A stretch of 34,027 nucleotides of DNA from assembly GCA_027062625.1 (NCBI GenBank), contig JAMOSZ010000052.1:1-34027 (forward strand). Direction: 5' to 3'. The first letter of the stretch is position 1. Each line of letters begins with the position of its first letter. This document shows, piece after piece, positions 24,128 to 33,732 of this stretch. The translations under genes were made by a program, and so were the position numbers. The stretch is from Nautiliaceae bacterium (lineage in GTDB: Bacteria; Campylobacterota; Campylobacteria; Campylobacterales; Nautiliaceae). The notes beneath the pieces are model-generated. The model did no database searches and had not been told where the DNA came from. It was given only the letters and a program-made list of their open reading frames with translations.

Positions 24128-24167
24128 TATTACAGACTTAATCTTAAAGTAATCTTAAATTAAGTCT
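24128..24167 (-). promoter_or_regulatory. Inverted repeat and likely rplU promoter
   Basis: AGACTTAAT (24134-24142) and ATTAAGTCT (24159-24167) are perfect 9-bp inverted arms around a 16-nt spacer that itself carries two copies of TCTTAA. On the minus strand a TAATAT -10 (24128-24133) follows immediately, so the repeat covers the -35 zone. The minus strand has no U-run after the hairpin, so it is not a normal ridA terminator. An operator role is possible. Confidence 0.4.
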
Positions 24168-24170
24168 TTT

Positions 24171-24545
24171 TTAAGATTTAATCACTCCAATACACTCAAT
24201 CTCTACTTTTGCCCCTTTTGGAAGTTCTTTTACAGCAACCGTGCTTCTTGCAGGTTTATGTGAAAAATACTCCCCATAAACTTCATTAACCGCTGAGAAA
24301 TCATTAATATCAGTTAAAAAAATAGTTGTCTTTACAACATCACTAATCTCACATCCAGCAGCACTTAATACAGCTTTCAAATTCTCACATACTTGCTTTG
24401 TTTGAGTCTTTACATCAGCATCTAAAAACTCTCCACTTGGAGTAAGAGCAATTTGACCGGAAGTAAATACCATATTGCCAACTTTAACAGCCTGAGAATA
24501 AGGACCTATTGCCTCAGGAGCCTTTTTTGTATAAATTTTTTGCAT
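24171..24545 (-). CDS. ridA: RidA family enamine/imine deaminase
   Basis: This 124-aa protein hydrolyses reactive 2-aminoacrylate-type enamines made by PLP enzymes. It begins with K-A-P-E-A-I-G-P-Y-S-Q-A-V. It contains the signature A-R-S-T-V-A-V-K-E-L-P-K-G-A-K-V-E-I-E, where the Arg of P-A-R-S-T binds the substrate carboxylate. It follows the patatin-like gene by 13 nt with AAGGA upstream. Confidence 0.95.
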   Translation of the reverse strand: MQKIYTKKAPEAIGPYSQAVKVGNMVFTSGQIALTPSGEFLDADVKTQTKQVCENLKAVLSAAGCEISDVVKTTIFLTDINDFSAVNEVYGEYFSHKPARSTVAVKELPKGAKVEIECIGVIKS

Positions 24546-24558
24546 ATTTTTCCTTTTT

Positions 24559-25386
24559 TTAAGAAATTATACCCTCTTTTTTAGCTTTTTGAAGTGCTTC
24601 TTTTGTTAAAAATCTTCCTATCTCAATTAGCTCTGGCGCTTTATGAAACTCATACCAATTGGCAATATTTTGAGGAATTATAATCTCTATATCAGGAATA
24701 TACTCAGCCTTTCTGTATCTGAAAATAACCTCCATCATTAAATCTATGGATTTATTAACAATATTTTCTTTTATATTAAAAACTTTATTCCATACATCCT
24801 CAAATAAATTTTGCTTTTTTTCTATTTCTTTTGGAAATTTAATCTTTATATCCCTATTTTCTCCGTATAAATTAACAGCGACAATCAAATCGGAAAAATC
24901 ACTCATAACAGGAGCAACCGGCATTAAATTCAAAACCCCTCCATCCACTAAAATTCTACCATCTACAATAACAGGATCAAAAACCCCAGGAATCGCACTT
25001 GAAGCTTTAACAGCAGTCCATAAATCTCCTGTTTGAAACCAAATTTCTTTCTTTTTACTCAAATCAGTAGCAACAGCTGTAAATTTAATCGGAAGTTCTT
25101 CTATTTTATACTCTCCTGCAAGTTCTTTTATTTTATTAAAAATTTTTTCTCCATCAAGCTTAAAAGGAGGTTTATAAAATTTAAAAATATCTAAAAAATC
25201 AAGACTCATAACCCACTTTTTATATGCATCAAGCTTACCACAAGCTTCCATTCCCCCTATTACAGCTCCCATTGAAGTGCCTGAAATGCTAATTATTTCA
25301 AAATGTTTTTTAAGCTCTTCAATCACTCCAATATGAGCATATCCTCTTGCCCCTCCACCACTTAACACAAGTGAAATTTTTTTCAT
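24559..25386 (-). CDS. Patatin-like phospholipase/esterase (RssA/NTE type)
   Basis: This 275-aa serine hydrolase has a Ser-Asp dyad. The oxyanion-hole motif is L-S-G-G-G-A-R-G-Y-A-H-I-G-V at residues 7-20, the nucleophile elbow is S-G-T-S-M-G, and the Asp motif is V-D-G-G-V-L-N-L-M-P. This order is characteristic of bacterial patatins related to RssA/YchK. No signal peptide is present, so a cytoplasmic or membrane-peripheral lipid esterase is likely. The physiological substrate cannot be read from the sequence. It heads a two-gene unit with ridA. Confidence 0.92.
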   Translation of the reverse strand: MKKISLVLSGGGARGYAHIGVIEELKKHFEIISISGTSMGAVIGGMEACGKLDAYKKWVMSLDFLDIFKFYKPPFKLDGEKIFNKIKELAGEYKIEELPIKFTAVATDLSKKKEIWFQTGDLWTAVKASSAIPGVFDPVIVDGRILVDGGVLNLMPVAPVMSDFSDLIVAVNLYGENRDIKIKFPKEIEKKQNLFEDVWNKVFNIKENIVNKSIDLMMEVIFRYRKAEYIPDIEIIIPQNIANWYEFHKAPELIEIGRFLTKEALQKAKKEGIIS

Positions 25387-25412
25387 TATTTACCTTTAAG
25401 AAAGTTTTTAAG

Positions 25413-25418
25413 ATTATA
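25413..25418 (-). promoter_or_regulatory. -10 element for the patatin-ridA unit
   Basis: TATAAT (minus) is preceded by TTTGA and lies 26 nt upstream of the patatin gene start, with AAAGG in the leader. The -35 is poor. The rest of 25387-25500 holds only the groL terminator. Confidence 0.45.
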
Positions 25419-25484
25419 TCAAAGAAAAATTAAAGAGAGATAAAAGATTGATATACAAATTCTTAATTAGGAGAGTTTTTAAAT

Positions 25485-27150
<1,666 letters not shown>

Positions 27151-27154
27151 TTAA

Positions 27155-27430
27155 TTATTTTTCAATTTTTCCTAAGATGTCATCAGTATTTAATACAAGA
27201 TACTCTTTACCATCAATTGTAATATCAGTTCCTGAATATTTTGCAAATACTACAATATCGCCTTCGTTAATTGGAAGATTTTCATCTTCTTCAACCTCTT
27301 TTGAAATTGCGATTACTTTTCCTTCAAGTGGTTTTTCTTTTGCGTTATCTGGAATAATAATTCCACTTGCAGTTTTAGCTTCTTCTTCCATTCTCTCTAC
27401 CAATACTCTAAGTCCTATTGGTCTAAACAT
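27155..27430 (-). CDS. groS: Co-chaperonin GroES (Hsp10)
   Basis: This 91-aa protein caps GroEL. It starts [13 protein letters not shown] and has the mobile-loop segment [10 protein letters not shown] and [10 protein letters not shown]. There is no C-terminal metal-binding extension of the Helicobacter HspA type. A strong AGGAGG lies just upstream. Confidence 0.98.
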   Translation of the reverse strand: MFRPIGLRVLVERMEEEAKTASGIIIPDNAKEKPLEGKVIAISKEVEEDENLPINEGDIVVFAKYSGTDITIDGKEYLVLNTDDILGKIEK

Positions 27431-27468
27431 TTCCGCCTCCTTTTTATCAAGATTTTTAATCTGATGAA

Positions 27469-27497
27469 ATTATATAAAAAAAGCTTATCTTTGTCAA
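27469..27497 (-). promoter_or_regulatory. Consensus housekeeping promoter of groESL
   Basis: On the minus strand TTGACA (27492-27497), a 17-nt spacer and TATAAT (27469-27474) form a perfect sigma-70 promoter. Start is predicted near 27462, giving a 32-nt leader. No CIRCE (HrcA) element is present around it. The leader can form AGATT-AAA-AATCT right at its 5' end, before the ribosome site. Confidence 0.85.
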
Positions 27498-27521
27498 TAA
27501 TTTTTATAGAAATTTTTAATT

Positions 27522-27534
27522 TTTGTGACACAAA
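27522..27534 (-). promoter_or_regulatory. 13-bp perfect dyad upstream of the groESL promoter
   Basis: TTTGTG-A-CACAAA is a perfect inverted repeat in the 127-nt gap between the TRAP-binding-protein gene and groS, centred about 66 nt upstream of the predicted groESL start. The one-base loop and lack of a T-run argue against a terminator. It may be a protein-binding site, and I cannot name the protein. Confidence 0.35.
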
Positions 27535-27557
27535 CTGACTAAACTTTTATAATAAAA

Positions 27558-28547
27558 TCAATTAACATTTTCCAATTTCATAATTTCTTTTATAAGTTTC
27601 TTACCAACTACCCTATAAAACTTTGGATAAACTTTTCTAATCATAATTTTTTTCCAACGCATCCTATCCTCAGGAGTTAAATAATCAATCCTAAATTTAC
27701 CTTCCCTTGCAATTTTTTGTAATTTTTTAAGCGCTCTTTTGTTTAATTCAATTGCCCACTTTCTCCCTTTAATAGTAGCTTCTCTAAAAGCTTTTTTTAT
27801 AACTTTTTTTAAATCATCTGGCAAACTTGCCCAAAAATCAGGACTTACTACAACAATGTAACCTAAATATCCATGATTTGTAAGAGTCATATATCTTTGG
27901 ACTTTGTAAAACTTTTCTACATAAATAGTTGAAATTGTATTCTCCTCTCCATCAATATATCCATTTTTTAATGCCTCATACACTCTACTAAATGACATAC
28001 TAATCGCAATAGCTCCAAGCGCTTTATACTGCTCTACTAAAATTTTTGAGCTCATTACTCTTATTTTTAATCCTCTAATATCCTGAGGATAAATAATTGG
28101 ACGCTTATTATTTGTAATTTCTTTAAATCCATTACTCCAATATCCAAGTGCAACATACCCCTCTTGACTTAATCTATTAAGTAATCTTTTACCAATATCC
28201 CCATCAAAAACTCTTCTTACATGCATTTCGTCCTTAAATAAAAAAGGCACATCAAAAACCCCAAGCTCTGGCACAATAGAAGTAAATTTTGCAATACTTG
28301 GTGCTGCCATTTGAACTTGATTATTAATCAACATTTTCCTAATTACAACATTATCCTGAGCAAGCTCTCCATTTGGATACACTTTAACTTTAATTCTACC
28401 ACCAGATAACTCTTCAACTCTTTTTGCAAAATACTCAACCGCTTTACCTTTTGGAGTATCAGGAGAGACAACATGTGAGAATCTTATAAGATATTCATAC
28501 CCAAAAAGAGAAGATATCAAAAATAAAGATAAAAAAAACCTTACCAT
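27558..28547 (-). CDS. TRAP-type solute-binding protein (DctP family), orphan
   Basis: This periplasmic binding protein (329 aa) has a signal peptide (M-V-R-F-F-L-S-L-F-L-I-S-S-L-F-G). DctP-family motifs are present: F-S-H-V-V-S-P-D-T-P-K-G near the mature N-terminus, G-L-K-I-R-V-M-S-S (the Arg that binds the ligand carboxylate), and Y-E-A-L-K-N-G-Y-I-D-G-E-E-N-T. Such proteins usually bind C4-dicarboxylates or other organic acids for a DctQM permease. No DctQ or DctM gene is nearby. I start at the ATG at 28545-28547, which has AAGGAGG six bases upstream, and not the TTG just before it. The upstream 60 nt contain a direct repeat of ATGTTAAA but no clear promoter. Confidence 0.9.
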   Translation of the reverse strand: MVRFFLSLFLISSLFGYEYLIRFSHVVSPDTPKGKAVEYFAKRVEELSGGRIKVKVYPNGELAQDNVVIRKMLINNQVQMAAPSIAKFTSIVPELGVFDVPFLFKDEMHVRRVFDGDIGKRLLNRLSQEGYVALGYWSNGFKEITNNKRPIIYPQDIRGLKIRVMSSKILVEQYKALGAIAISMSFSRVYEALKNGYIDGEENTISTIYVEKFYKVQRYMTLTNHGYLGYIVVVSPDFWASLPDDLKKVIKKAFREATIKGRKWAIELNKRALKKLQKIAREGKFRIDYLTPEDRMRWKKIMIRKVYPKFYRVVGKKLIKEIMKLENVN

Positions 28548-28607
28548 CAAAAACCTCCTTACAAAAATTTAACATAATTTTAACATTAAAGGAGGGAAAA
28601 ACAAACA

Positions 28608-29570
28608 CTAAGCTCTAAGCCAAAAGGAGATTGTCAAATCTTTTATTAAATTAAGTTTATGAGCATTTAATAAAACTCCCCTTAAAGAGGTTTTACTTAA
28701 AGTCTCTAAAAACTTCATAAAAGCAAAATCTTTTAAATAAACCTTTTCCCACTCTTTTTTATAATCAAGCCTATTTATAATTGAATTTGCAAGAATTTTT
28801 GCCGACTTCATCGCATAATAAATTCCCTCAAAAGTCATAGGCATAACCTGAGCTGCTGCATCTCCTACAAAATAGACATTGCCTTTACAAATCTCAATTC
28901 CTTTTTGCCAAGTTGGAATATAATATCCTCTTGGTTTTGGAGATACCCCTAAATACTTACACAAATTCTCAAAACTTCTCCTCTCACTTCCAATATGAGC
29001 TAAATTATCATAAGGAAAAGCCCATCCATAATAATCTCCTCCAAGCTTCTTATCAAAAAAGAATCTACAACTATTAACTTTTAAATTAACTTTTGCATAA
29101 AGAGTTAATACTTTTGGCACTTCTAAAAGCCCAATAGCCTTTCTAACACTTGAATTAACTCCATCAGCTCCAATTAAAATATCATAATTAAACTTTTCTT
29201 TTTTATCTCCAACCCTAACAATAGCCCTTCCATTCTCTATCCCTAAAAATTTCCCATAAATTATCCTAACCCCACTCTCTTTGGCAATTTCTCTTAAATA
29301 AGCATCAAACTCATCCCTTCTTACAATTGCAAGATTTTTGCCTTTTAAAGGAATAGAAATTTTATTTTTTTTATAAAAAATCTCAACCTCATCTATCAAA
29401 TGCCTTATCAATCCCTTATCAAGTCCAAACTCATCAAAAACTTTTACTTTAACCCCTCCTCCACAAGGCTTCTCCCAAATCTTATCTTGAATTAAAGTTA
29501 CATCATACTTTTTTGCCAAAAACCTTGCAACACTCGCACCAGCTACTCCTCCTCCAATCACTAAAATCAC
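28608..29570 (-). CDS. Geranylgeranyl-reductase family FAD-dependent oxidoreductase
   Basis: This 320-aa flavoprotein has the Rossmann G-x-G-x-x-G at the N-terminus (V-I-G-G-G-V-A-G-A-S-V-A). It also has the family's K-P-C-G-G-G-V motif near residue 35, G-A-D-G-V-N-S-S-V-R in the middle, and the second FAD motif F-V-G-D-A-A-A-Q-V-M-P near 235. Relatives saturate isoprenoid chains (archaeal lipids, chlorophyll, some menaquinones). In a bacterium of this type a quinone or polyprenyl substrate is plausible, but this is inference. The ATG overlaps the stop of the upstream glycosyltransferase (ATGA). Confidence 0.88.
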   Translation of the reverse strand: MILVIGGGVAGASVARFLAKKYDVTLIQDKIWEKPCGGGVKVKVFDEFGLDKGLIRHLIDEVEIFYKKNKISIPLKGKNLAIVRRDEFDAYLREIAKESGVRIIYGKFLGIENGRAIVRVGDKKEKFNYDILIGADGVNSSVRKAIGLLEVPKVLTLYAKVNLKVNSCRFFFDKKLGGDYYGWAFPYDNLAHIGSERRSFENLCKYLGVSPKPRGYYIPTWQKGIEICKGNVYFVGDAAAQVMPMTFEGIYYAMKSAKILANSIINRLDYKKEWEKVYLKDFAFMKFLETLSKTSLRGVLLNAHKLNLIKDLTISFWLRA

Positions 29571-31114
29571 CCTCTATCCTTTTTATAAAACAAAAAGTGA
29601 GAAGACTTTGGTTTTATCCTAACAATAGCAACTACTCCTTTTTTAAATAAAAGTTCATAATTAAACTTTTTTAAAGAAGTAACTGGCATAATTGCTATAT
29701 CTCCAACTTTTGGGACTCTTTTTTCTACAAGCATATTTGCATAAACATTAAAAGATGGAGTATTTAAGTGATACATCACTACTTTTTTAATCCTATGCTC
29801 TTTAACAAACAAAGCCGCTTCTTTTATAGGGATAGCTCTAACATTAGCATAAATCCACCCAACATAATTTAAAACAATTATCATTGAAAACCCAAGAATA
29901 ATAGTTTTTAACTCTTTTCCAAATCTAAAAAGTGCTAAGAATAAAAGAGTAAACATAACCCCAAAATAAAACTTATTAAAAAGAGGTAACAAAGTGATAA
30001 TAATTACTTTAACTTCATCTTTTGCAAATTTTAAATAATCTCTTGCAATAAACGGAAGAGTAATTAAAACTATTAAAAACAAAATAAAAGGCAAAGAGAG
30101 TAAAAATTCACTTCTTATTTCCTTAAAACTAAGTGCCATAAAGATAAAAAGAGGCGTATATCCATAAATTACATAGTGAGGAAGTTTTGTCCCTGAGAGT
30201 GAAAAAAAGATAAAAACAAATAAAAACCAAATACTTCCAAATAAAATAAAATCATCCTCTCTTTTTAACCAATCCTTCAACTTTCTTAAATATTTTAAAA
30301 AAAGAGAAGTCCAAGGCAAAAGTCCAATCAATACAACTGGAATATAATAAAACAAACTCCCCTTATGCTTCTCAAAACTACTCTCAAACCTACCCAAATT
30401 GTGTTTTAAGAAAAACCCATTAATAAACTTTTCTCCCTGAGCCATATACTCAGCCACATACCAAGGCAAAGCAATTATTAAAAAAATCAAAATTCCTTTT
30501 AAATCAAAAACATCCCTAAAAAATTTTTTTAAATCCTTCTTTACTAACGCATAAATAAAATAAGTCCCAAGAGGCACCAAAACCGCAACCGGTCCTTTTG
30601 TTAAAAAACCAAATCCAATAAAGGCAAAAGTAAAATAGAGATACTTTTTCTTACTCTCTTTTAGATAAATAAAAAAGCTAAACATACTAAGAGCAATAAA
30701 CATATTAAGCACACTATCAGCAATAGCAGCCTTTGCAATAAGAGAAATTTGAAGAGTTGTAACCATAAAAAATGACGCTAAAAGCGCTATTTTCTCTTCA
30801 AAAAATCTTCTTGCAAAAAAATAAATCGTTAATGCCCAAATTGTAGCCCCAATTGCACTTGGAAGTCTAAGAGCAAATTCATTAAGTCCAAAAATACTCA
30901 CACTCAAAGCTTGAAGCCAATAAATGAAAATTGGCTTATCAAATCTTAAATTTCCATTCAAATAAGTAGTAATAAAATCGTGATTTAAAAGCATCTCCCG
31001 AGTAGCTTCACTAAATGCTCCCTCATCAAGGTTAAAAAGAGGAGTTAAAGACAAAGTAAGATAAAAATTAACTAAAATTGCCAAAAAAAGAGCAACTTTA
31101 AAGGATTTTTCCAT
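29567..31114 (-). CDS. ArnT-like integral-membrane glycosyltransferase (PMT/GT83 superfamily)
   Basis: This 515-aa protein has about 11-12 transmembrane segments and a large soluble C-terminal end. The first periplasmic loop carries the acidic catalytic pair in F-N-L-D-E-G-A-F-S-E-A (D30, E31) and N-L-R-F-D-K-P-I-F-I-Y-W-L, the arrangement of GT-C enzymes using polyprenyl-phosphate sugars. ArnT adds aminoarabinose to lipid A, but no arn genes are near, so the sugar and acceptor are unknown. AAAGG precedes the ATG. It is coupled to the downstream reductase-like gene, hinting at a shared polyprenol theme. Confidence 0.87.
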   Translation of the reverse strand: MEKSFKVALFLAILVNFYLTLSLTPLFNLDEGAFSEATREMLLNHDFITTYLNGNLRFDKPIFIYWLQALSVSIFGLNEFALRLPSAIGATIWALTIYFFARRFFEEKIALLASFFMVTTLQISLIAKAAIADSVLNMFIALSMFSFFIYLKESKKKYLYFTFAFIGFGFLTKGPVAVLVPLGTYFIYALVKKDLKKFFRDVFDLKGILIFLIIALPWYVAEYMAQGEKFINGFFLKHNLGRFESSFEKHKGSLFYYIPVVLIGLLPWTSLFLKYLRKLKDWLKREDDFILFGSIWFLFVFIFFSLSGTKLPHYVIYGYTPLFIFMALSFKEIRSEFLLSLPFILFLIVLITLPFIARDYLKFAKDEVKVIIITLLPLFNKFYFGVMFTLLFLALFRFGKELKTIILGFSMIIVLNYVGWIYANVRAIPIKEAALFVKEHRIKKVVMYHLNTPSFNVYANMLVEKRVPKVGDIAIMPVTSLKKFNYELLFKKGVVAIVRIKPKSSHFLFYKKDRG

Positions 31115-31134
31115 AAAAAGACCTTTTTATGAAA

Positions 31135-31410
31135 TTATATCGGAAAAACCCTTATTTTATCTGAATTTAATCTTTTTCTAAGAGTCTCTTCAATTGCAAA
31201 CAAAGTAGCTCCCCCAGCACTACTACAAGCAGCACAAGCTCCCCCATACCTTATAAAAACATGACTCTCCCCATTATTTCCCTCTCTAACATCAACAACC
31301 TCAGCATATCCTCCATCAAACGCAAGCATTGGTAAAATATCTTTTTTTACCACTTCTTCAATAGCTTCAATTTTCTCTTTTATGTTCATTTCTTCAAACT
31401 TTTTATCCAT
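31135..31410 (-). CDS. NifU-like C-terminal-domain iron-sulfur carrier
   Basis: This 91-aa single-domain protein (Nfu type) holds a labile Fe-S cluster and hands it to target enzymes. The cluster-binding C-x-x-C is in G-G-A-C-A-A-C-S-S-A, in the usual place about 60% along. The preceding helix L-P-M-L-A-F-D-G-G-Y-A-E-V matches the family. It lies between lutC and the glycosyltransferase. LutB upstream needs two [4Fe-4S] clusters, so a role in maturing it is possible but not shown. Confidence 0.93.
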   Translation of the reverse strand: MDKKFEEMNIKEKIEAIEEVVKKDILPMLAFDGGYAEVVDVREGNNGESHVFIRYGGACAACSSAGGATLFAIEETLRKRLNSDKIRVFPI

Positions 31411-31441
31411 AAAAAACCTTTTTTATTTTAATATACCCTAA

Positions 31442-31774
31442 CTACAAACCTTTGTCAAATATAATTCCAAACCTAACTGGTCCGTGTGCTCCAAATACCA
31501 AGAAACTCTCAACATCGGCAGTCTTGCTTGGACCTGAGATAAAAACTCCCGGGCTATTAATAAGTTCCATTGCTTCTTGCATAGTTTTTACAAACTTTTT
31601 TGGCATCTTTACTGCTACCTTTTCACTCAAAAAAAGCTCCTTTTTATACTCTCTAACCCAAACAGTCCCATTTTCCACAACCCCAAACTCAGCCTGAGTA
31701 ACATACCATCCATCCGGAATTTCTTCTAAAACCTCCCCGCCTGCGAGGCGTAAATTTTTAATAAATTCATCCAT
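31442..31774 (-). CDS. lutC: LutC-like LUD-domain protein, shortened
   Basis: This is the third subunit of the LutABC L-lactate-oxidising complex. It has only 110 aa, against roughly 200-240 in typical LutC. The diagnostic C-terminal half is present: G-P-S-K-T-A-D-V-E and F-G-A-H-G-P-V-R-F. The N-terminal region is reduced to a short helix and G-G-E-V. The start is clean: ATG eight bases inside the end of lutB. I therefore read this as a compact form and not a broken gene, although loss of the N-terminal half by deletion cannot be excluded. Alternatively it may serve mainly as an assembly partner. Confidence 0.8.
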   Translation of the reverse strand: MDEFIKNLRLAGGEVLEEIPDGWYVTQAEFGVVENGTVWVREYKKELFLSEKVAVKMPKKFVKTMQEAMELINSPGVFISGPSKTADVESFLVFGAHGPVRFGIIFDKGL

Positions 31775-33047
31775 CTATAAACCTTTTTGGTGGAATAGTA
31801 GGAAACTCTTTATACTTACTCCATTCATTTAAGGCTTTTTTCAAGATTGATTTTGGGGTTAGACGGATAATTTTGCTAAAAAGTTTAAAAGCAAAAGGTG
31901 AATGAAGGGAAGTTTCTATAAATTTAAAAGCAAAATCATCTTTTGTCACATATTCTCTCATTTTGACAAGCTGTTTTGAAAAAGGGATTTTAACAGGGCA
32001 TACCATCTCACAGCTATTACATAAAGTGCATGCAAAAGGTAAATCGCTATACTCTTCTTTATTATTAAGTGGTGCGAGTAAGCTCCCAATTGGTCCTGGG
32101 ATTACGTATCTATATGCGTGACCTCCTGAGCGACGAAATACAGGGCAGGTCGTAAGACAAGCAGAGCATCTTATACATTTTAGAGTCTCTTTAAATTCTG
32201 TATTTAATCTTTCAAACCTTCCATTATCTACTAAAACAATAACCCTTTTTCCATTCTCTTTACGCCCAAAGATTGAAGTATAAGTGGTTATTTTTTGTCC
32301 GGTTGCGTTCCTTGCAAGCATCCTCAAAAATACGCCTAAATCTCTCATACTTGGCACAATCTTCTCAACTCCAACGCTTATAATATGAAGCTTTGGCAAA
32401 ACTGCCCCAAGATCTGCGTTTCCCTCATTTGTGCAAACGACTGCCCATCCTTTATCAGCCACTAAAAAGTTAGCCCCGCTTATCCCAGCATCAGCACTTA
32501 AAAATTCATTTCTTAACAACTCTCTCATTTTATGGGTGAGATATGTCGGGTCTGTATTACTCTCTCCTAAAATCTCAGCTACCTCTTCTTTTGTAGTATG
32601 AATGGCTGGTAAGACTATATGAGAAGGCTTCTCTCCTCTTAATTGCACAATCCTCTCACCTAAATCCGTATCAATAACTTCAATCCCTCTTTTTTCCAAA
32701 AATTCGTTTAATCCACACTCTTCTGTTAGCATTGATTTTGATTTTACCACTTTTTTTGCGTTAATTTCTTTTAAAAGGTCAAAAACAATTTCGTTATGCT
32801 CTTTTGCATCTTTTGCAAAAAACAGTTCAATTCCTTCTTTTTTTGCGTTTTTTATAAACTCTTTAACATAATCTTGAAGGTTATTTATCACCTCATCTTT
32901 TATTTTGCTTGCTTTTTCTCTTAACTCTTCCCACTCATCTACCTCTTTTATCGCTTTATCTCTTTTTTGTCTTATTGCCCAAAGTGCTTTGTCGTGGCGT
33001 GGTCCTTTTTGTTTATAAAAATTTATGGCAAGTTCATAATGTTTCAT
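31767..33047 (-). CDS. lutB: LutB, iron-sulfur subunit of L-lactate dehydrogenase complex
   Basis: This is a 426-aa LUD-domain protein with a C-terminal ferredoxin domain. Two [4Fe-4S] motifs are visible near residues 292-302 (C-I-R-C-S-A-C-L-T-T-C-P) and 341-351 (C-T-L-C-N-S-C-E-M-V-C-P). The LUD part contains T-E-E-C-G-L-N and S-G-A-N-F-L-V-A-D. LutABC oxidises L-lactate to pyruvate without FMN-LldD. I start at the ATG (33045-33047) with GGGAG seven bases upstream. The TTG just before it is less likely. It overlaps lutA by 14 nt. Confidence 0.94.
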   Translation of the reverse strand: MKHYELAINFYKQKGPRHDKALWAIRQKRDKAIKEVDEWEELREKASKIKDEVINNLQDYVKEFIKNAKKEGIELFFAKDAKEHNEIVFDLLKEINAKKVVKSKSMLTEECGLNEFLEKRGIEVIDTDLGERIVQLRGEKPSHIVLPAIHTTKEEVAEILGESNTDPTYLTHKMRELLRNEFLSADAGISGANFLVADKGWAVVCTNEGNADLGAVLPKLHIISVGVEKIVPSMRDLGVFLRMLARNATGQKITTYTSIFGRKENGKRVIVLVDNGRFERLNTEFKETLKCIRCSACLTTCPVFRRSGGHAYRYVIPGPIGSLLAPLNNKEEYSDLPFACTLCNSCEMVCPVKIPFSKQLVKMREYVTKDDFAFKFIETSLHSPFAFKLFSKIIRLTPKSILKKALNEWSKYKEFPTIPPKRFIDG

Positions 33048-33732
33048 CAAGACACTCCCAAAGAATTTCGCTTATATGTTTGATTTCTATATTATCTCCG
33101 TCTTTTTTAGCAATACTTTCAAGATGCATAAGACAGGAAAAATCAACTCCTGTTATAACATCTGGGTTTTTGTTAAGCAAATCATCAAGCTTATTTCTTC
33201 CCATTACATAACTTATAAATCCTTCTTTTAAACTAAACACCCCTCCAAACCCACAGCACTCATCCCGGCTTGCCTCAATTATTTCACATCCTAAAACCTC
33301 TTTTATTTTATTAAAATAGGGGATGTTAAGCTCGCTTGGAGAGCCTTCAAAAAGGTGCCTTAGAGAGTGACAGGAGTTGTGAAGTGCTATTTTTTTTGGA
33401 TAGTTTTTGGCAATGTTTTTTACTTTTAAAACATCGTGCAAAAATTCGCAAAGTTCAAACATTTTTTTGCTAACTTCAAGAGTTTGACTTCTTATAGTAC
33501 TTACACAACTGCTACTTGGGCTTACTACATAATCATAATTTTTAAATACTTCATTAAATTTTTGAGGTAGGGTTGTAGGATGTCCTGAATTAATAAAAGG
33601 CTGCCCGCAGCAAGTCTGCTCTTTTGGCACTTTTACATCAAGGTTAAAGTGTCTTAGTATTAAAAGGGTCTTTTTTGCAATTTCAGGATTTAATTCGTTT
33701 ATGTAGCAAGGCACATGGAGGGCTATTTTCAT
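33034..33732 (-). CDS. lutA: LutA, CCG-domain subunit of L-lactate dehydrogenase complex
   Basis: This 232-aa protein has two cysteine-rich CCG domains, the form found in LutA, GlpC and heterodisulfide-reductase subunits. The motifs are E-Q-T-C-C-G-Q-P-F near residue 40 and D-E-C-C-G-F-G-G-V-F near 160. They bind an Fe-S cluster and probably form the electron-transfer site. The ATG shares one base with the stop of the nuclease-like gene before it (TAATG), with AAAGGA upstream. It is first of lutA-lutB-lutC. Confidence 0.94.
   Translation of the reverse strand: MKIALHVPCYINELNPEIAKKTLLILRHFNLDVKVPKEQTCCGQPFINSGHPTTLPQKFNEVFKNYDYVVSPSSSCVSTIRSQTLEVSKKMFELCEFLHDVLKVKNIAKNYPKKIALHNSCHSLRHLFEGSPSELNIPYFNKIKEVLGCEIIEASRDECCGFGGVFSLKEGFISYVMGRNKLDDLLNKNPDVITGVDFSCLMHLESIAKKDGDNIEIKHISEILWECLDETL

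Noticed and set aside
27431-27557. CIRCE (HrcA) operator upstream of groES
   Set aside because: No TTAGCACTC-N9-GAGTGCTAA or close variant is present on either strand.
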